From: Burkholderia stagnalis
GTDB taxonomy: Bacteria; Pseudomonadota; Gammaproteobacteria; Burkholderiales; Burkholderiaceae
NCBI RefSeq assembly: GCF_902830275.1
Contig: NZ_CADESW010000012.1
Location: 124,001-188,000, forward strand
Direction: 5' to 3'
Length of the DNA: 64,000 nt
Made by a program: the position numbers and the translations under genes. This document shows, one piece after another, positions 16,553 through 23,624 of this stretch. The stretch's first letter is position 1; every line of letters starts with the position of its first letter. Under the pieces are notes generated by a model. That model was not told the DNA's origin. It made no database searches and saw nothing but the letters and a program-made list of their open reading frames with translations.

Positions 16553-17151
16553 GCGGCCTGCCCTCCCGCGTGCGCGTGCAACGCGGCGTACTGCAGCAGC
16601 ATGATCGTCTTGCCGTCGACGATCTCGCCGCGCTCGATTGCCCGCAATGCCGCGTCGAGCGACATCTCGACGACCTCCAGATCCTCGCCCTCGTCCGCCA
16701 GGCCGCCGCCGTCGCCGGTACGCAAGGACGCGTCGTATTCGCCAACGAAGAAGTGCAGCTTCTCCGTGACCGAGCCCGGGCTCATGTAGGCCTCGAACAC
16801 CTTGCGCACGTTGCGCACGCGGTACCCCGTCTCCTCCTCGGCTTCGGCGCGGATCCGGTCTTCCGGCGTCGCGTCGTCGAGCAGGCCGGCGGCCGCCTCC
16901 AGCAGCATCCCGTCGTGGCCGTTCACGAACGCCGGCATCCGGAACTGGCGCGTCAGCAGCACGGTGCCGGTCGCGGGATTGCGCAGCAGGATCGTCGCGC
17001 CATTGCCGCGATCGTAGGTCTCGCGGCTGAGCCGCTGCCAGGTGCCGTCGCGGCGGCGGTAATCGAACGTGATCTTCTTCAGCACATACCAGTCGTCGGA
17101 CAGCACGACGGTATCGACGATGCGCACCCGCTCCTGCGTGGTTACGACCAT
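16549..17151 (-). CDS. nudK: Nudix hydrolase, GDP-mannose pyrophosphatase type
   Basis: A 200-residue Nudix enzyme most like NudK, which hydrolyses GDP-mannose and related sugar nucleotides. The Nudix box spans about 89-111 (AGLLDDATPEDRIRAEAEEETGYR), with the RE dipeptide changed to AE but the metal-binding EEE retained; E. coli NudK has the same spacing. The downstream VFEAYMSPGSVTEKLHFF segment is characteristic. The ATG at 17151 has GGAGG five bases upstream. The gene is divergent from a DeoR regulator, with a 79-bp shared promoter region holding direct repeats. Confidence 0.82.
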   Translation of the reverse strand: MVVTTQERVRIVDTVVLSDDWYVLKKITFDYRRRDGTWQRLSRETYDRGNGATILLRNPATGTVLLTRQFRMPAFVNGHDGMLLEAAAGLLDDATPEDRIRAEAEEETGYRVRNVRKVFEAYMSPGSVTEKLHFFVGEYDASLRTGDGGGLADEGEDLEVVEMSLDAALRAIERGEIVDGKTIMLLQYAALHAHAGGQAA

Positions 17152-17196
17152 GACAGCCTCCATTCGACAGATGACGGCGCCGATGGTAACGTGCAC

Positions 17197-17226
17197 ATTC
17201 GTGCAATATCAAGAATATTCGTGCAA
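17197..17226 (+). promoter_or_regulatory. Candidate DeoR operator: two direct repeats
   Basis: ATTCGTGCAA occurs at 17197-17206 and again at 17217-17226, exactly 20 bp apart (two helical turns), in the 79-bp gap between nudK and the deoR-family gene. Position and spacing suit a regulator that binds direct repeats on one face of DNA and controls both genes. Confidence 0.5.
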
Positions 17227-17230
17227 AGCC

Positions 17231-17986
17231 ATGCTGACGACGCAACGCAAGAAAGCCATCCTCGACACGCTCCGGCGCGACGGCCAGGTGCTGGCCGGTG
17301 AACTGAGCGCGACCTTCGGCGTATCGGAGGACACGATCCGGCGCGACCTGCGCGAGCTGGCCGCCGAAGGCCTGCTGCAGCGGGTGCACGGCGGCGCGCT
17401 GCCCGCTTCGCCGGCCACCGCGCCGTTCGCGCAGCGCCAGGATCTCGAATCGGCCGCCAAGCGCCGCATCGCGCGGCGGGCCGCCGGGATGATCGCGCCG
17501 GGGCAGGTCGTGATCGTCGACGGCGGCACGACGTCGGCGCTGCTGGTGAGCCAGTTGCCGGCCGACCTGTCGGCGACGGTCGTCACGCACAGCCCGAGCG
17601 TCGCCGTCGCACTCGTAGAGCATCCGTCGATCGACGTGATCCTGATCGGCGGGCAGCTGTTCAAGCACTCGATCGTGACGGTCGGCGCGGCGGCCATGGA
17701 GGCGATCGCGCGCGTGCATGCGGACCTGTACTTCATGGGGGTGACGGGCGTGCATCCGGTGGCCGGGCTGACCACCGGCAATTTCGAGGAGGCCGCGATC
17801 AAGCGCGCGCTGGCCGCGCGCGCGGCGGAGACGGTCGTGCTCGCGTCGTCGTCGAAGCTCAACGCGGCGTCGCCGTTCGTGATCGGCGAGATCGCGCTCG
17901 CGCAGACGGTCGTCGTCGAAGAGGCGACCGATGCGGCGCTGACGAAGCCGATCGAGGCGGCGGGCGTGACGGTCGTGCGGGCGTAG
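17231..17986 (+). CDS. DeoR/GlpR-family transcriptional regulator
   Basis: A 251-residue repressor with an N-terminal winged helix-turn-helix (about 1-57; FGVSEDTIRRDLRELAAEGLLQRVHGGA) and a C-terminal DeoRC sugar-phosphate sensor domain (about 75-235; DGGTTSALL and LDL-like VHADLYFMGVTG motifs). The effector is probably a phosphorylated sugar or sugar nucleotide. The ATG at 17231 gives the usual MLTTQRKKAIL start. It is divergent from nudK, its likely target, and is followed on the same strand by a LysE remnant. Confidence 0.88.
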   Translation: MLTTQRKKAILDTLRRDGQVLAGELSATFGVSEDTIRRDLRELAAEGLLQRVHGGALPASPATAPFAQRQDLESAAKRRIARRAAGMIAPGQVVIVDGGTTSALLVSQLPADLSATVVTHSPSVAVALVEHPSIDVILIGGQLFKHSIVTVGAAAMEAIARVHADLYFMGVTGVHPVAGLTTGNFEEAAIKRALAARAAETVVLASSSKLNAASPFVIGEIALAQTVVVEEATDAALTKPIEAAGVTVVRA

Positions 17987-17989
17987 GGG

Positions 17990-18298
17990 CGGCGCCTGCT
18001 GCAAGCGCCTGTTCGCCGCGAAACGCTGGTCACCGCCGCGGTGTCGCTGCTCAATCCGTATGCATGGATCGACACGGTACTGCTGCTCGGCACCATGATC
18101 GCGAGCCATGCGCCGCAGGCGCGCGCACCGTTCGCGGCCGGCACGATGGTCGCTTCGCTCGCATGGTTCCTGATGCTGGCCTATGGGGCGCGCGCTTGCC
18201 GCGCGTGGTTCTCGCGCACGCTCGGTTGGCGCGTGCTCGACCTGTTCGTCGCGGTGATGATGATCGGCTTTGCGATCCGTTTCGCGATCGACGCGTGA
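17990..18298 (+). pseudogene. Truncated LysE/ArgO-type exporter, C-terminal half
   Basis: Beginning four bases after the deoR stop, one frame reads APVRRETLVTAAVSLLNPY followed by AWIDTVLLLGTMIASH and ends in three hydrophobic segments, matching the C-terminal half of LysE/ArgO exporters (the SLLNPxxxxDT motif is diagnostic). About 110 N-terminal residues are missing and there is no plausible start; a GTG at 18041 could give an 85-residue peptide, which is unlikely to function. It indicates a deletion at this locus. Confidence 0.6.
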
Positions 18299-18624
18299 TG
18301 AATTCGGTTGCGTCGCTTCAGTCGCCGTCTTCTCGAACGGCGGCGGCCAGATCGCGAATCTGCTCGATGGCCAGCGGCGCGAAATCGATGGGATGTCGAG
18401 TGTCGCCATGCGACGACTATCCCGGCAATCCTGTGGACGAAACAACGGCGTAGGCCCGGGTACGCCCCGCAACCGCGTTCGCCCGGCGTACGCGTTCCGC
18501 GGGCGTCGTCTTGCCTTTAATGTGCATGGACCCTTGCAAGATGCAAGGGCCGCGATGACAGAGGCCGCGAACCGGGAAGGTACTTGGACGACGACGATAT
18601 GCGTGGTCGAATCGACAGGCCCGC
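18299..18624. other. Eroded intergenic region with an inverted repeat
   Basis: No intact gene. On the minus strand 18318-18404 reads DTRHPIDFAPLAIEQIRDLA, continuing to AAVREDGD and a stop; this looks like the tail of a lost gene of unknown family. An 8-bp inverted repeat with a 3-nt spacer lies at 18531-18549 and could be an orphan operator. Confidence 0.4.
18531..18549. repeat. Perfect 8-bp inverted repeat
   Basis: CCCTTGCA (18531-18538) and TGCAAGGG (18542-18549) flank AGA. There is no T-run, so a protein-binding dyad (for example of MerR type) is more likely than a terminator. No gene starts immediately downstream. Confidence 0.45.
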
Positions 18625-18969
18625 TCAGGCGAAGACGAAGTACTTGCGCACCGTCTCCACCACTTCCCAGGTTCCTTTCATGCCGGGTTCAATCACGAAC
18701 ACGTCGCCGGCCTTCAGGTGCACCGACTCCTCGCCTTCCGGCGTGATGATGCAGTAGCCGTCGAGGAAGTGGCAGAACTCCCATTTCTCGTAGTTCACCT
18801 CGAACTTGCCCGGGGTGCAGATCCAGGTGCCCATGATCTTGCTGCCGTCCTTGGAGACGTAAGCGTTGAGGTTCACGGTGTGCGGATCGCCGCCGATGCG
18901 CTTCCACTTGGTCGCGTCGAGGACCGGCGTCGGGCAGGTTTCGCGCAAAACGGTGATGAAATCAGACAT
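18625..18969 (-). CDS. Cupin-domain protein (DUF861/EutQ-like)
   Basis: A 114-residue single-domain cupin of the cupin_3 group. The GTWICTPGKFEVNYEKWEFCHFLDG stretch is cupin motif 1 with the usual His replaced by Asn/Glu/Lys positions typical of this subgroup, and GDVFVIEPGMKGTWEV is motif 2. Small cupins of this type act in ethanolamine, ureidoglycine or amine metabolism, or as sensors; the role here is unknown. It is monocistronic, between the eroded region and the island. Confidence 0.82.
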   Translation of the reverse strand: MSDFITVLRETCPTPVLDATKWKRIGGDPHTVNLNAYVSKDGSKIMGTWICTPGKFEVNYEKWEFCHFLDGYCIITPEGEESVHLKAGDVFVIEPGMKGTWEVVETVRKYFVFA

Positions 18970-19301
18970 GTCAGCTCCAAACGATCGGGTAAGTGGTCCG
19001 TCACGTTAATTCGGAAGCGTTACCGGGGCTTGTTTGCTTCCGACACCGACTCGTCTATTTTCGACAGCAGGCTCGCCTGCAAGCGCGCTGCCAGCTCGTT
19101 GCACCTGGCTCGGGCGGAATAGCCCCAGCTATTCGCGGATTCAACCAATCGAGCGAATCGCGTCGACGGACCGTTTTGGGCCGATCTTTGACGGCCATTC
19201 TCGGCGACGCCACCGCGCCACGATCCAGCCACGCCAGTTTCGCCGCCACCGCCCCAAACCGCCCGCTTGCCATCCCCACCCGCCCCCCCTGTACAATCAC
19301 C
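18970..19301. other. Region between cupin gene and island; left tRNA promoter
   Basis: No gene with good support. From about 19193 onward the sequence is imperfectly homologous (by eye about 85%) to 26028-26130 upstream of the intact tRNA-Gly. It includes promoter-like TTGCCA (19267-19272) and TACAAT (19292-19297), the former promoter of the chromosomal tRNA gene. Confidence 0.5.
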
Positions 19302-19347
19302 CGTTCTGCGGGCGTCGTATAATGGCCATTACCTCAGCTTCCCAAGC
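19302..19347 (+). repeat. Left attachment site: 5' half of tRNA-Gly(CCC)
   Basis: These 46 bases are identical to 26131-26176. From 19308 they form the acceptor 5' strand, D arm and anticodon stem-loop of tRNA-Gly, then break off after CCCAAGC. The 3' half is absent, so this copy is a dead tRNA fragment marking the left boundary of the island. The crossover must lie within the shared 46 bp, with the anticodon stem-loop at its right end. Confidence 0.85.
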
Positions 19348-19610
19348 CCCAACGCGTTAATTAGAATCACTAACCACGCGCATTCACACGTCATAATTTC
19401 TCCCGGCTCCACGAAGAACCGCTGTTCATGCGGGATTCATTGCGATGCCAGTTTTCATGCCAGCACCGACATCAAGAAGCTGACGATATAGCCTCACCTT
19501 TTAAAGCACGGAGACCGTTTCATTCCCCCTTGCAATTCGAGACGCACTCTCGGCAACGAGCGTTTCGAGCAGGGAGGAAATTACGGTTAAGAACTCGATT
19601 CTAAAAACCG
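19348..19610. other. Left end of island, no gene
   Basis: AT-rich sequence between the left attachment site and the 3' end of the TIR gene. No integrase remnant or other coding sequence is recognised. Confidence 0.5.
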
Positions 19611-20603
19611 TTAAGCCTGGCCTTCGTCATCGACTGTCACCTCTGCGCCACCACGCGAATAGATCGAGATGACATGTTCCGGCAAAAACACGACTCGATC
19701 GCCAACCGCTAGGTGCTCCTGCTCGTCGGCGCAAGCGGGAATATTGTTTAGCTCTCCAATATAGTAGGGACCAGATCGCTCGTGTACGATGACCCACATC
19801 CGCTCGCTAGAGCAATCACCGAGTTCGGGATCGTCTGGCACCTGTATATCGAACATAAGCTTGACGATGTCGCCGCTTACGAGTCCACGACGCTCTTGCT
19901 CATCCGGAATCTCAAACGTTTCGGGCCATCGGCGGTGACTAGCAACGCCACTTCGCAGGCGCCAACCATCTATATCAAGTTCAGCAAGATGGATTTCCTC
20001 ACCTTCTTGTTGTTCTTGCTCAATTGTGATCGGTTCTTGATCAACTGCGAAGATCGGAGCTTCGCCAAGGTCAGGCGGACAATACATCGGCGCTTTGAAA
20101 ATCGCTCTTAGCAGCGACTCCATTGAAAAATCCGAATTAGCGTCGGAGCGCATATCAATGGCGTAAGTTCCGTGGAATGCAGCAGGTATCGAGCACTCAG
20201 GACCCGCAGCGAAATCGCCATCACGAACGATTGGAATAAAGTGCTCCCTAGCCTTCCCAGAGACAATATTTCCAGTAATGATTTGCTGTTCATAGCCTAC
20301 ACCGCCAACTCGCGCCAGAGATTTCCGCGCGTACTCCTTGGTGCAGACTACGAGGGTGAAATCGCATCCAGAAACTTCCGCCTCCATAAACTGAGTGAGG
20401 CTTTGTCCTGGAACAATATGCCATTGATCCAATCTCGCGTGAACACCATTTTTTGTGAGACGCTCGGCCAAGGCGCGGACCCAAGCCTTGTGGTCCTCGC
20501 TGTCCCAAGAATAGGAAATGAATACTCTGGGAGGAATGCTCTCTGCCATCATCAGGTCCAGTGATTTGATTTCCAATGAAGACGAACGTGCTGCCATTTT
20601 CAC
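19611..20603 (-). CDS. TIR/SEFIR-domain protein with C-terminal DUF2314-like domain
   Basis: A 330-residue cytoplasmic protein. Residues about 25-165 form a bacterial SEFIR/TIR domain: RVFISYSWDSEDHKAWVRAL, the RLDQWHIVPGQSL loop, CDFTLVVCTKEYARKS and GGVGYEQQIITG. Such domains act in immunity as NAD-consuming effectors or signalling modules. Residues about 240-320 (GDIVKLMF, ERMWVIVHE, YYIGELNNIP, VGDRVVFLPEHVISI) resemble DUF2314. It lies 63 nt downstream of the reverse transcriptase gene and is almost certainly cotranscribed with it. The GTG at 20603 is uncertain; an ATG at 20552 giving MMAESIPPRVFISYSW is a good alternative. Confidence 0.82.
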   Translation of the reverse strand: MKMAARSSSLEIKSLDLMMAESIPPRVFISYSWDSEDHKAWVRALAERLTKNGVHARLDQWHIVPGQSLTQFMEAEVSGCDFTLVVCTKEYARKSLARVGGVGYEQQIITGNIVSGKAREHFIPIVRDGDFAAGPECSIPAAFHGTYAIDMRSDANSDFSMESLLRAIFKAPMYCPPDLGEAPIFAVDQEPITIEQEQQEGEEIHLAELDIDGWRLRSGVASHRRWPETFEIPDEQERRGLVSGDIVKLMFDIQVPDDPELGDCSSERMWVIVHERSGPYYIGELNNIPACADEQEHLAVGDRVVFLPEHVISIYSRGGAEVTVDDEGQA

Positions 20604-20666
20604 ATGCAGCAGCCACTGTTCACCTCAAGATCGAATACTTATTGCCATACTCTTCAACGAACTACG

Positions 20667-21863
20667 TCAATTCAATCCCAAGAAGTTGCGGGCCACAGGC
20701 GACAACTTGGCGAGATCGATCCCGAGGCCTTCGCTATAGATTCTTCGAAGTACCCGCTGCTCCAGCTTCCCCAACTCTCGACCCAGATCTTCTACGTTGT
20801 GACACATGTCATAGGCTGCCAAATACCCGTTTCGCCTCAACATGAGTACATTACCCAGTTTTGGCAGAGCTATCCGTCGCGCCACGAGTTCCTGGACTGA
20901 GCCGAGCTTAAGCAGGTCATCACGAATGACATCGATTTGTTCCTGCGTCAACTCAAGCCGGTAGCTGGACTGGTGGCGAACCAAGCTCACACCAAGAAAT
21001 TCGGCAGCCTGCTCGGGTTCGTATATCACTGACTTCGAGCCGGGCTCAACCGGTGGCACCATCAACCCAATCGGGGCGAGATGGCGCGCGCAGAATTCAG
21101 CAACATCCTCACACTCACCACGAGACGAGGCAAAGAAAATCAGGTCGTCCGCATACCTGACCGCACGAAGACTCCGCTGCTCAATCACGCGATCAAAACC
21201 GGCCAGCATAATATTGGAAAAGAATGGGGATAGCGGCATTCCCTGTCGCACGCCTCGCCCGGCTTTGATGCCGAGTCGATTGATCCTCTTCGCAACGCTC
21301 CCCTTCGTCGCGGAAATCTCGCAACCAATTGCCTGCACCAGCAGCGGATGGAGGGAGCGCTCACGGATGACAACCTTCAGCGCTCGCTCAAGATGCAACC
21401 GATCAATGGAATCAAAAAAAGACGCGATATCTGTCTTGTAGACCCATCCATACTTCGCTCGAATCTCACAAGCGTCGTGAACAGCCTTCTTCACCCCACG
21501 ATCCTTCACGAAACCATAGCTGATCTTGTTAGCAAGCCGATCTGCGTAGCGATCCGAAAGAAAATTCAAAAGCGCTCTCTGCACAATGCGATCTTGGACC
21601 GTCGGAACGCAGATCAACCGATCCTTTCCTGAAGACTTCGGAATGAGGTGTGGTCGAAGATCGGAAAACTGGAACGCTTTGCGGTGCAAATCGCGAGCCA
21701 ATCGATTGAGACGAGCCTTTTCGTCAGCACGAAAGTCGTTGATGGAGATGTCATCGACGCCCGTAGTATTGCGGGATCGAGGTGAAGATTTCTTAAATAG
21801 AATGCCCCACGCCGCGCGTAGGGCATCAAGTGACAGGGCAGTATGGTATGCGTTTCTAGCCAT
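20667..21863 (-). CDS. Reverse transcriptase of a putative defence system
   Basis: A 398-residue stand-alone reverse transcriptase. Visible motifs: GVDDISI (35-41), LICVPTVQDRIVQRALLNFL (83-102), KTDIASFFDSID with catalytic D145, GVRQGMPLSPFFSNIML (204-220), RYADDLIFF with catalytic D239/D240, and FLGVSL near 290. It lacks the maturase and endonuclease domains of group II intron proteins and the VTG and NAxxH signatures of retron enzymes. The DRIVQ-type motif 2 is closer to group II-like or unassigned (UG/DRT) enzymes. The partner downstream is a TIR protein. A long leader with direct repeats precedes it and may encode its template RNA. No good ribosome-binding site adjoins the ATG. Confidence 0.88.
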   Translation of the reverse strand: MARNAYHTALSLDALRAAWGILFKKSSPRSRNTTGVDDISINDFRADEKARLNRLARDLHRKAFQFSDLRPHLIPKSSGKDRLICVPTVQDRIVQRALLNFLSDRYADRLANKISYGFVKDRGVKKAVHDACEIRAKYGWVYKTDIASFFDSIDRLHLERALKVVIRERSLHPLLVQAIGCEISATKGSVAKRINRLGIKAGRGVRQGMPLSPFFSNIMLAGFDRVIEQRSLRAVRYADDLIFFASSRGECEDVAEFCARHLAPIGLMVPPVEPGSKSVIYEPEQAAEFLGVSLVRHQSSYRLELTQEQIDVIRDDLLKLGSVQELVARRIALPKLGNVLMLRRNGYLAAYDMCHNVEDLGRELGKLEQRVLRRIYSEGLGIDLAKLSPVARNFLGLN

Positions 21864-21915
21864 ATCTCAGGTGCTTCGCTGGCGTTGAACATCCTCCCTA
21901 GACCAGCGGCTGAAA

Positions 21916-22061
21916 GCCCCTTCGGCATCCTCGTTGCGGACCGCATCTTGCGATTCGGACCCGCCCCTGATTCCGCCGGTCACGCACACGCGATCGCTCG
22001 CATGGGCGCAGGTTGCCGATTGGTAACGTGCAGCGCAACCCGCAGAGATGCCCGTGGGCGC
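21916..22061. repeat. Direct repeat copy 1 (proximal to RT)
   Basis: About 146 bp nearly identical to 22317-22463; the copies differ by a few bases and one indel at about 22010-22014. On the RT-coding strand the unit starts GCGCCCACGGGCATCTCTGC and can form a short GC-rich hairpin (GCGCCC with GGGTTGCGC). The copy ends about 53 nt before the RT start codon. Confidence 0.9.
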
Positions 22062-22105
22062 AGCACTTCGACCGAAGCGGCCGCGTCGATGCAAATGCTT
22101 CTCAT
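21980..22105 (-). CDS. Possible 41-residue leader peptide
   Basis: A short frame begins at the ATG at 22105, five bases after GGAGGTGAT's GGAGG, the strongest ribosome-binding site in the RT leader. The peptide MRSICIDAAASVEVLRPRAS continues for 21 more residues and ends inside repeat copy 1. No family is recognised. The same frame is open upstream for another 95 codons. It could be a translated leader or chance. Confidence 0.3.
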   Translation of the reverse strand: MRSICIDAAASVEVLRPRASLRVALHVTNRQPAPMRAIACA

Positions 22106-22316
22106 TATCACCTCCATTACGCTGGTTTTGATCCCGGTGATGCAAGCGATGGCGGCCACGGCCGCGCAGACCAGCTTCCGGCCGGCGCAACGAGGGCGAT
22201 GCTTCGAAGACATGCGCCGCGACGTTGCCGGCGCGCCCGCCTCCCTGCCTGGGGGATGCCCCACACGTTTGTTAATCGCCTTCCCAACAGTTCTAGGGAC
22301 AGAAAGCGACCCGGTC

Positions 22317-22463
22317 GCCCCTTCGGCATCCTCGTTGCGGACCGCATCTTGCGATTCGGACCCGCCCCTGATTCCGCCGGTCACGCACACGCGATCGCTC
22401 GCATGGGCGCCAAAGGGCCGATTGGTAACGTGCAGCGCAACCCGCAGAGATGCCCGTGGGCGC
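22317..22463. repeat. Direct repeat copy 2 (distal to RT)
   Basis: About 147 bp matching 21916-22061, with a 401-bp offset. The 255 bp between the two copies is unique. The candidate minus-strand promoter at 22478-22506 would start transcription just before this copy. Confidence 0.9.
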
Positions 22464-22477
22464 TACCGAACCGGTGT

Positions 22478-22506
22478 ATTTTGCCTGATGAGTCAATCGG
22501 TAACAA
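22478..22506 (-). promoter_or_regulatory. Candidate promoter of the RT-TIR operon
   Basis: Minus strand TTGTTA (22501-22506), a 17-bp spacer and CAAAAT (22478-22483); each hexamer matches consensus at four of six positions. A start near 22471 would give a leader of about 600 nt spanning both repeat copies before the RT gene. Confidence 0.4.
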
Positions 22507-22540
22507 CTCCCCACCCGCGACTCGCTCACGCACTTATTAC

Positions 22541-22569
22541 TTGAATGTGACGATATGCCCGACTATCTT
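22541..22569 (+). promoter_or_regulatory. Candidate promoter of the plus-strand island genes
   Basis: TTGAAT (22541-22546), a 17-bp spacer and TATCTT (22564-22569), ahead of the small basic protein gene at 22603. Confidence 0.4.
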
Positions 22570-22602
22570 TGTACGACGATTGTTAAGTGTGCGGAGGCTG
22601 CG

Positions 22603-22767
22603 GTGGCAGAAAAGCAAAAACCGACAAAGAATCTCGCAAGCAACGCCGCTCGCGCCCTGAAAACCGGTACTGCCAGCAAGAAAACCGTGAAGAGCATGGC
22701 AGCCCGAATCCTTGCCGACGAGAAGAACGATCCCGAACCGCACAAGCGCGGGCCGAAAGGCAAATAG
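22603..22767 (+). CDS. Small basic protein of unknown function
   Basis: A 54-residue Lys/Ala-rich protein (AEKQKPTKNLASNAARALK at the start, KRGPKGK at the end). Similar short KPTK...LAS...KS proteins are common in accessory regions of proteobacteria, with no known function; the composition suggests nucleic-acid binding. A GTG at 22603 is chosen because GGAGG lies five bases upstream; an ATG at 22555 would add 16 residues without a ribosome-binding site. It is followed 31 nt later by a 198-residue gene. Confidence 0.65.
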   Translation: MAEKQKPTKNLASNAARALKTGTASKKTVKSMAARILADEKNDPEPHKRGPKGK

Positions 22768-22798
22768 GGGTCTACGGCTCTCATAAGGGCGAAAGCAG

Positions 22799-23395
22799 AT
22801 GGCCGTCATTTCACTTACCGATTTCGTGGACATCGTCTCGAAGTCTGGAACGCCAAAAGCAACCAAGGTTGCGAGCGTCAAGGAACGCCCCGACTATGAG
22901 CCAGCACTCGATTTTTATCGTACGTTGCGTGAGGGAATCATTCACCTTCACCAGAGCAGCAAACCGAAAAGCGAATTGGATCGCATCCTCGACAAGCTGA
23001 GTGATCCTAAGAAAATTAAGAACTACCCTGCGCTACTCGAAGGCTACAGAAAGTGGTGGGGAAAGAAAAGCCTTGTTTGGTTCTCGCCGCCAAGAGCGAG
23101 CTATGAGCATGCCGGCATTCAAATCAATATCAATCCAGAGCTCGGCATGTCGGTTGACAGCATCCGTCATGTCATCAAACTGTATTTCAAGGCCGATGCA
23201 CTGACGAAACCGCGCGCCGACCTGATAACTTATCTCATGGAAACCGAGCTCCGAAAACTGGCAGCACCAACCGATGTGATGACAGTGCTAGACATCAGGA
23301 AAGCGAAGGCATTCACCTACGGCGCGAGTTCGGCAACAACTCAGCGAATGATCAATGCTGAGCTGGCGTACATAGCGAGTCTTTGGGGCAATTGA
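22799..23395 (+). CDS. Conserved protein of unknown function, 198 residues
   Basis: A soluble protein starting MAVISLTDFVDIVSKSGTPK. No enzyme motif is recognised. It contains a KWWGKKSLVWFSPPRASYEH segment in the middle and a helical C-terminus. It is predicted cytoplasmic, with mixed alpha/beta content. It is probably cotranscribed with the preceding small basic protein gene (31-nt gap), a pairing that looks conserved in accessory regions, but no function can be inferred. Confidence 0.75.
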   Translation: MAVISLTDFVDIVSKSGTPKATKVASVKERPDYEPALDFYRTLREGIIHLHQSSKPKSELDRILDKLSDPKKIKNYPALLEGYRKWWGKKSLVWFSPPRASYEHAGIQININPELGMSVDSIRHVIKLYFKADALTKPRADLITYLMETELRKLAAPTDVMTVLDIRKAKAFTYGASSATTQRMINAELAYIASLWGN

Positions 23396-23624
23396 GGGAG
23401 ACAGATAATGTCGTCCATGCGACGACTATCTCTAAGCCTCATAAAAGAAATAACGGTCAGATCATTCGCTCTCGATCCGAACACAAAATCATCTGTGTCG
23501 GCTCGCACCTTTGGGTCGACACACAACCAATAATAATTCTCATTTCCACATCACGCACCGGTCACTTACGCGGCTTGTACTTCTGTGGTAACGTGCAAAA
23601 AAACGGGGATTAAAATAGCAATGT
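23396..23624. other. Intergenic, no gene seen
   Basis: AT-rich gap of 229 bases within the island that probably carries a promoter for the 23625 gene; no hairpin terminator was recognised. Confidence 0.4.

Larger units (their letters stand above)
21864..22602. other. RT leader and divergent promoter region
   Basis: These 739 bases hold no confident gene. They contain the two direct repeats, 255 bp of unique sequence, a possible leader peptide, and divergent promoters for the RT-TIR pair (minus) and the small basic protein gene (plus). It is the natural place for a non-coding RNA used by the reverse transcriptase. Confidence 0.6.

Noticed and set aside
19020..19232. Minus-strand 70-codon frame left of the island
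   Set aside because: Composition is partly protein-like but there is no ribosome-binding site or family match, and it lies in the diverged tRNA-flank region.
19348..19610. Integrase remnant at the island's left end
   Set aside because: No tyrosine recombinase motifs (R...HxxR...Y) are readable in any frame.
21614..21946. Alternative minus-strand reading frame overlapping the RT start
   Set aside because: It begins after a GGGAGG sequence but runs out of frame inside the RT gene and shows no family features.
21916..22463. Repeats upstream of the RT as a CRISPR array
   Set aside because: Only two long (147-bp) copies with a 255-bp gap, and no cas gene. CRISPR repeats are shorter and more numerous.
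21864..22471. Retron msr-msd
   Set aside because: The RT lacks the retron signature motifs, and no clear a1/a2 inverted repeat or branching guanosine was found by eye. A non-retron template RNA remains possible.
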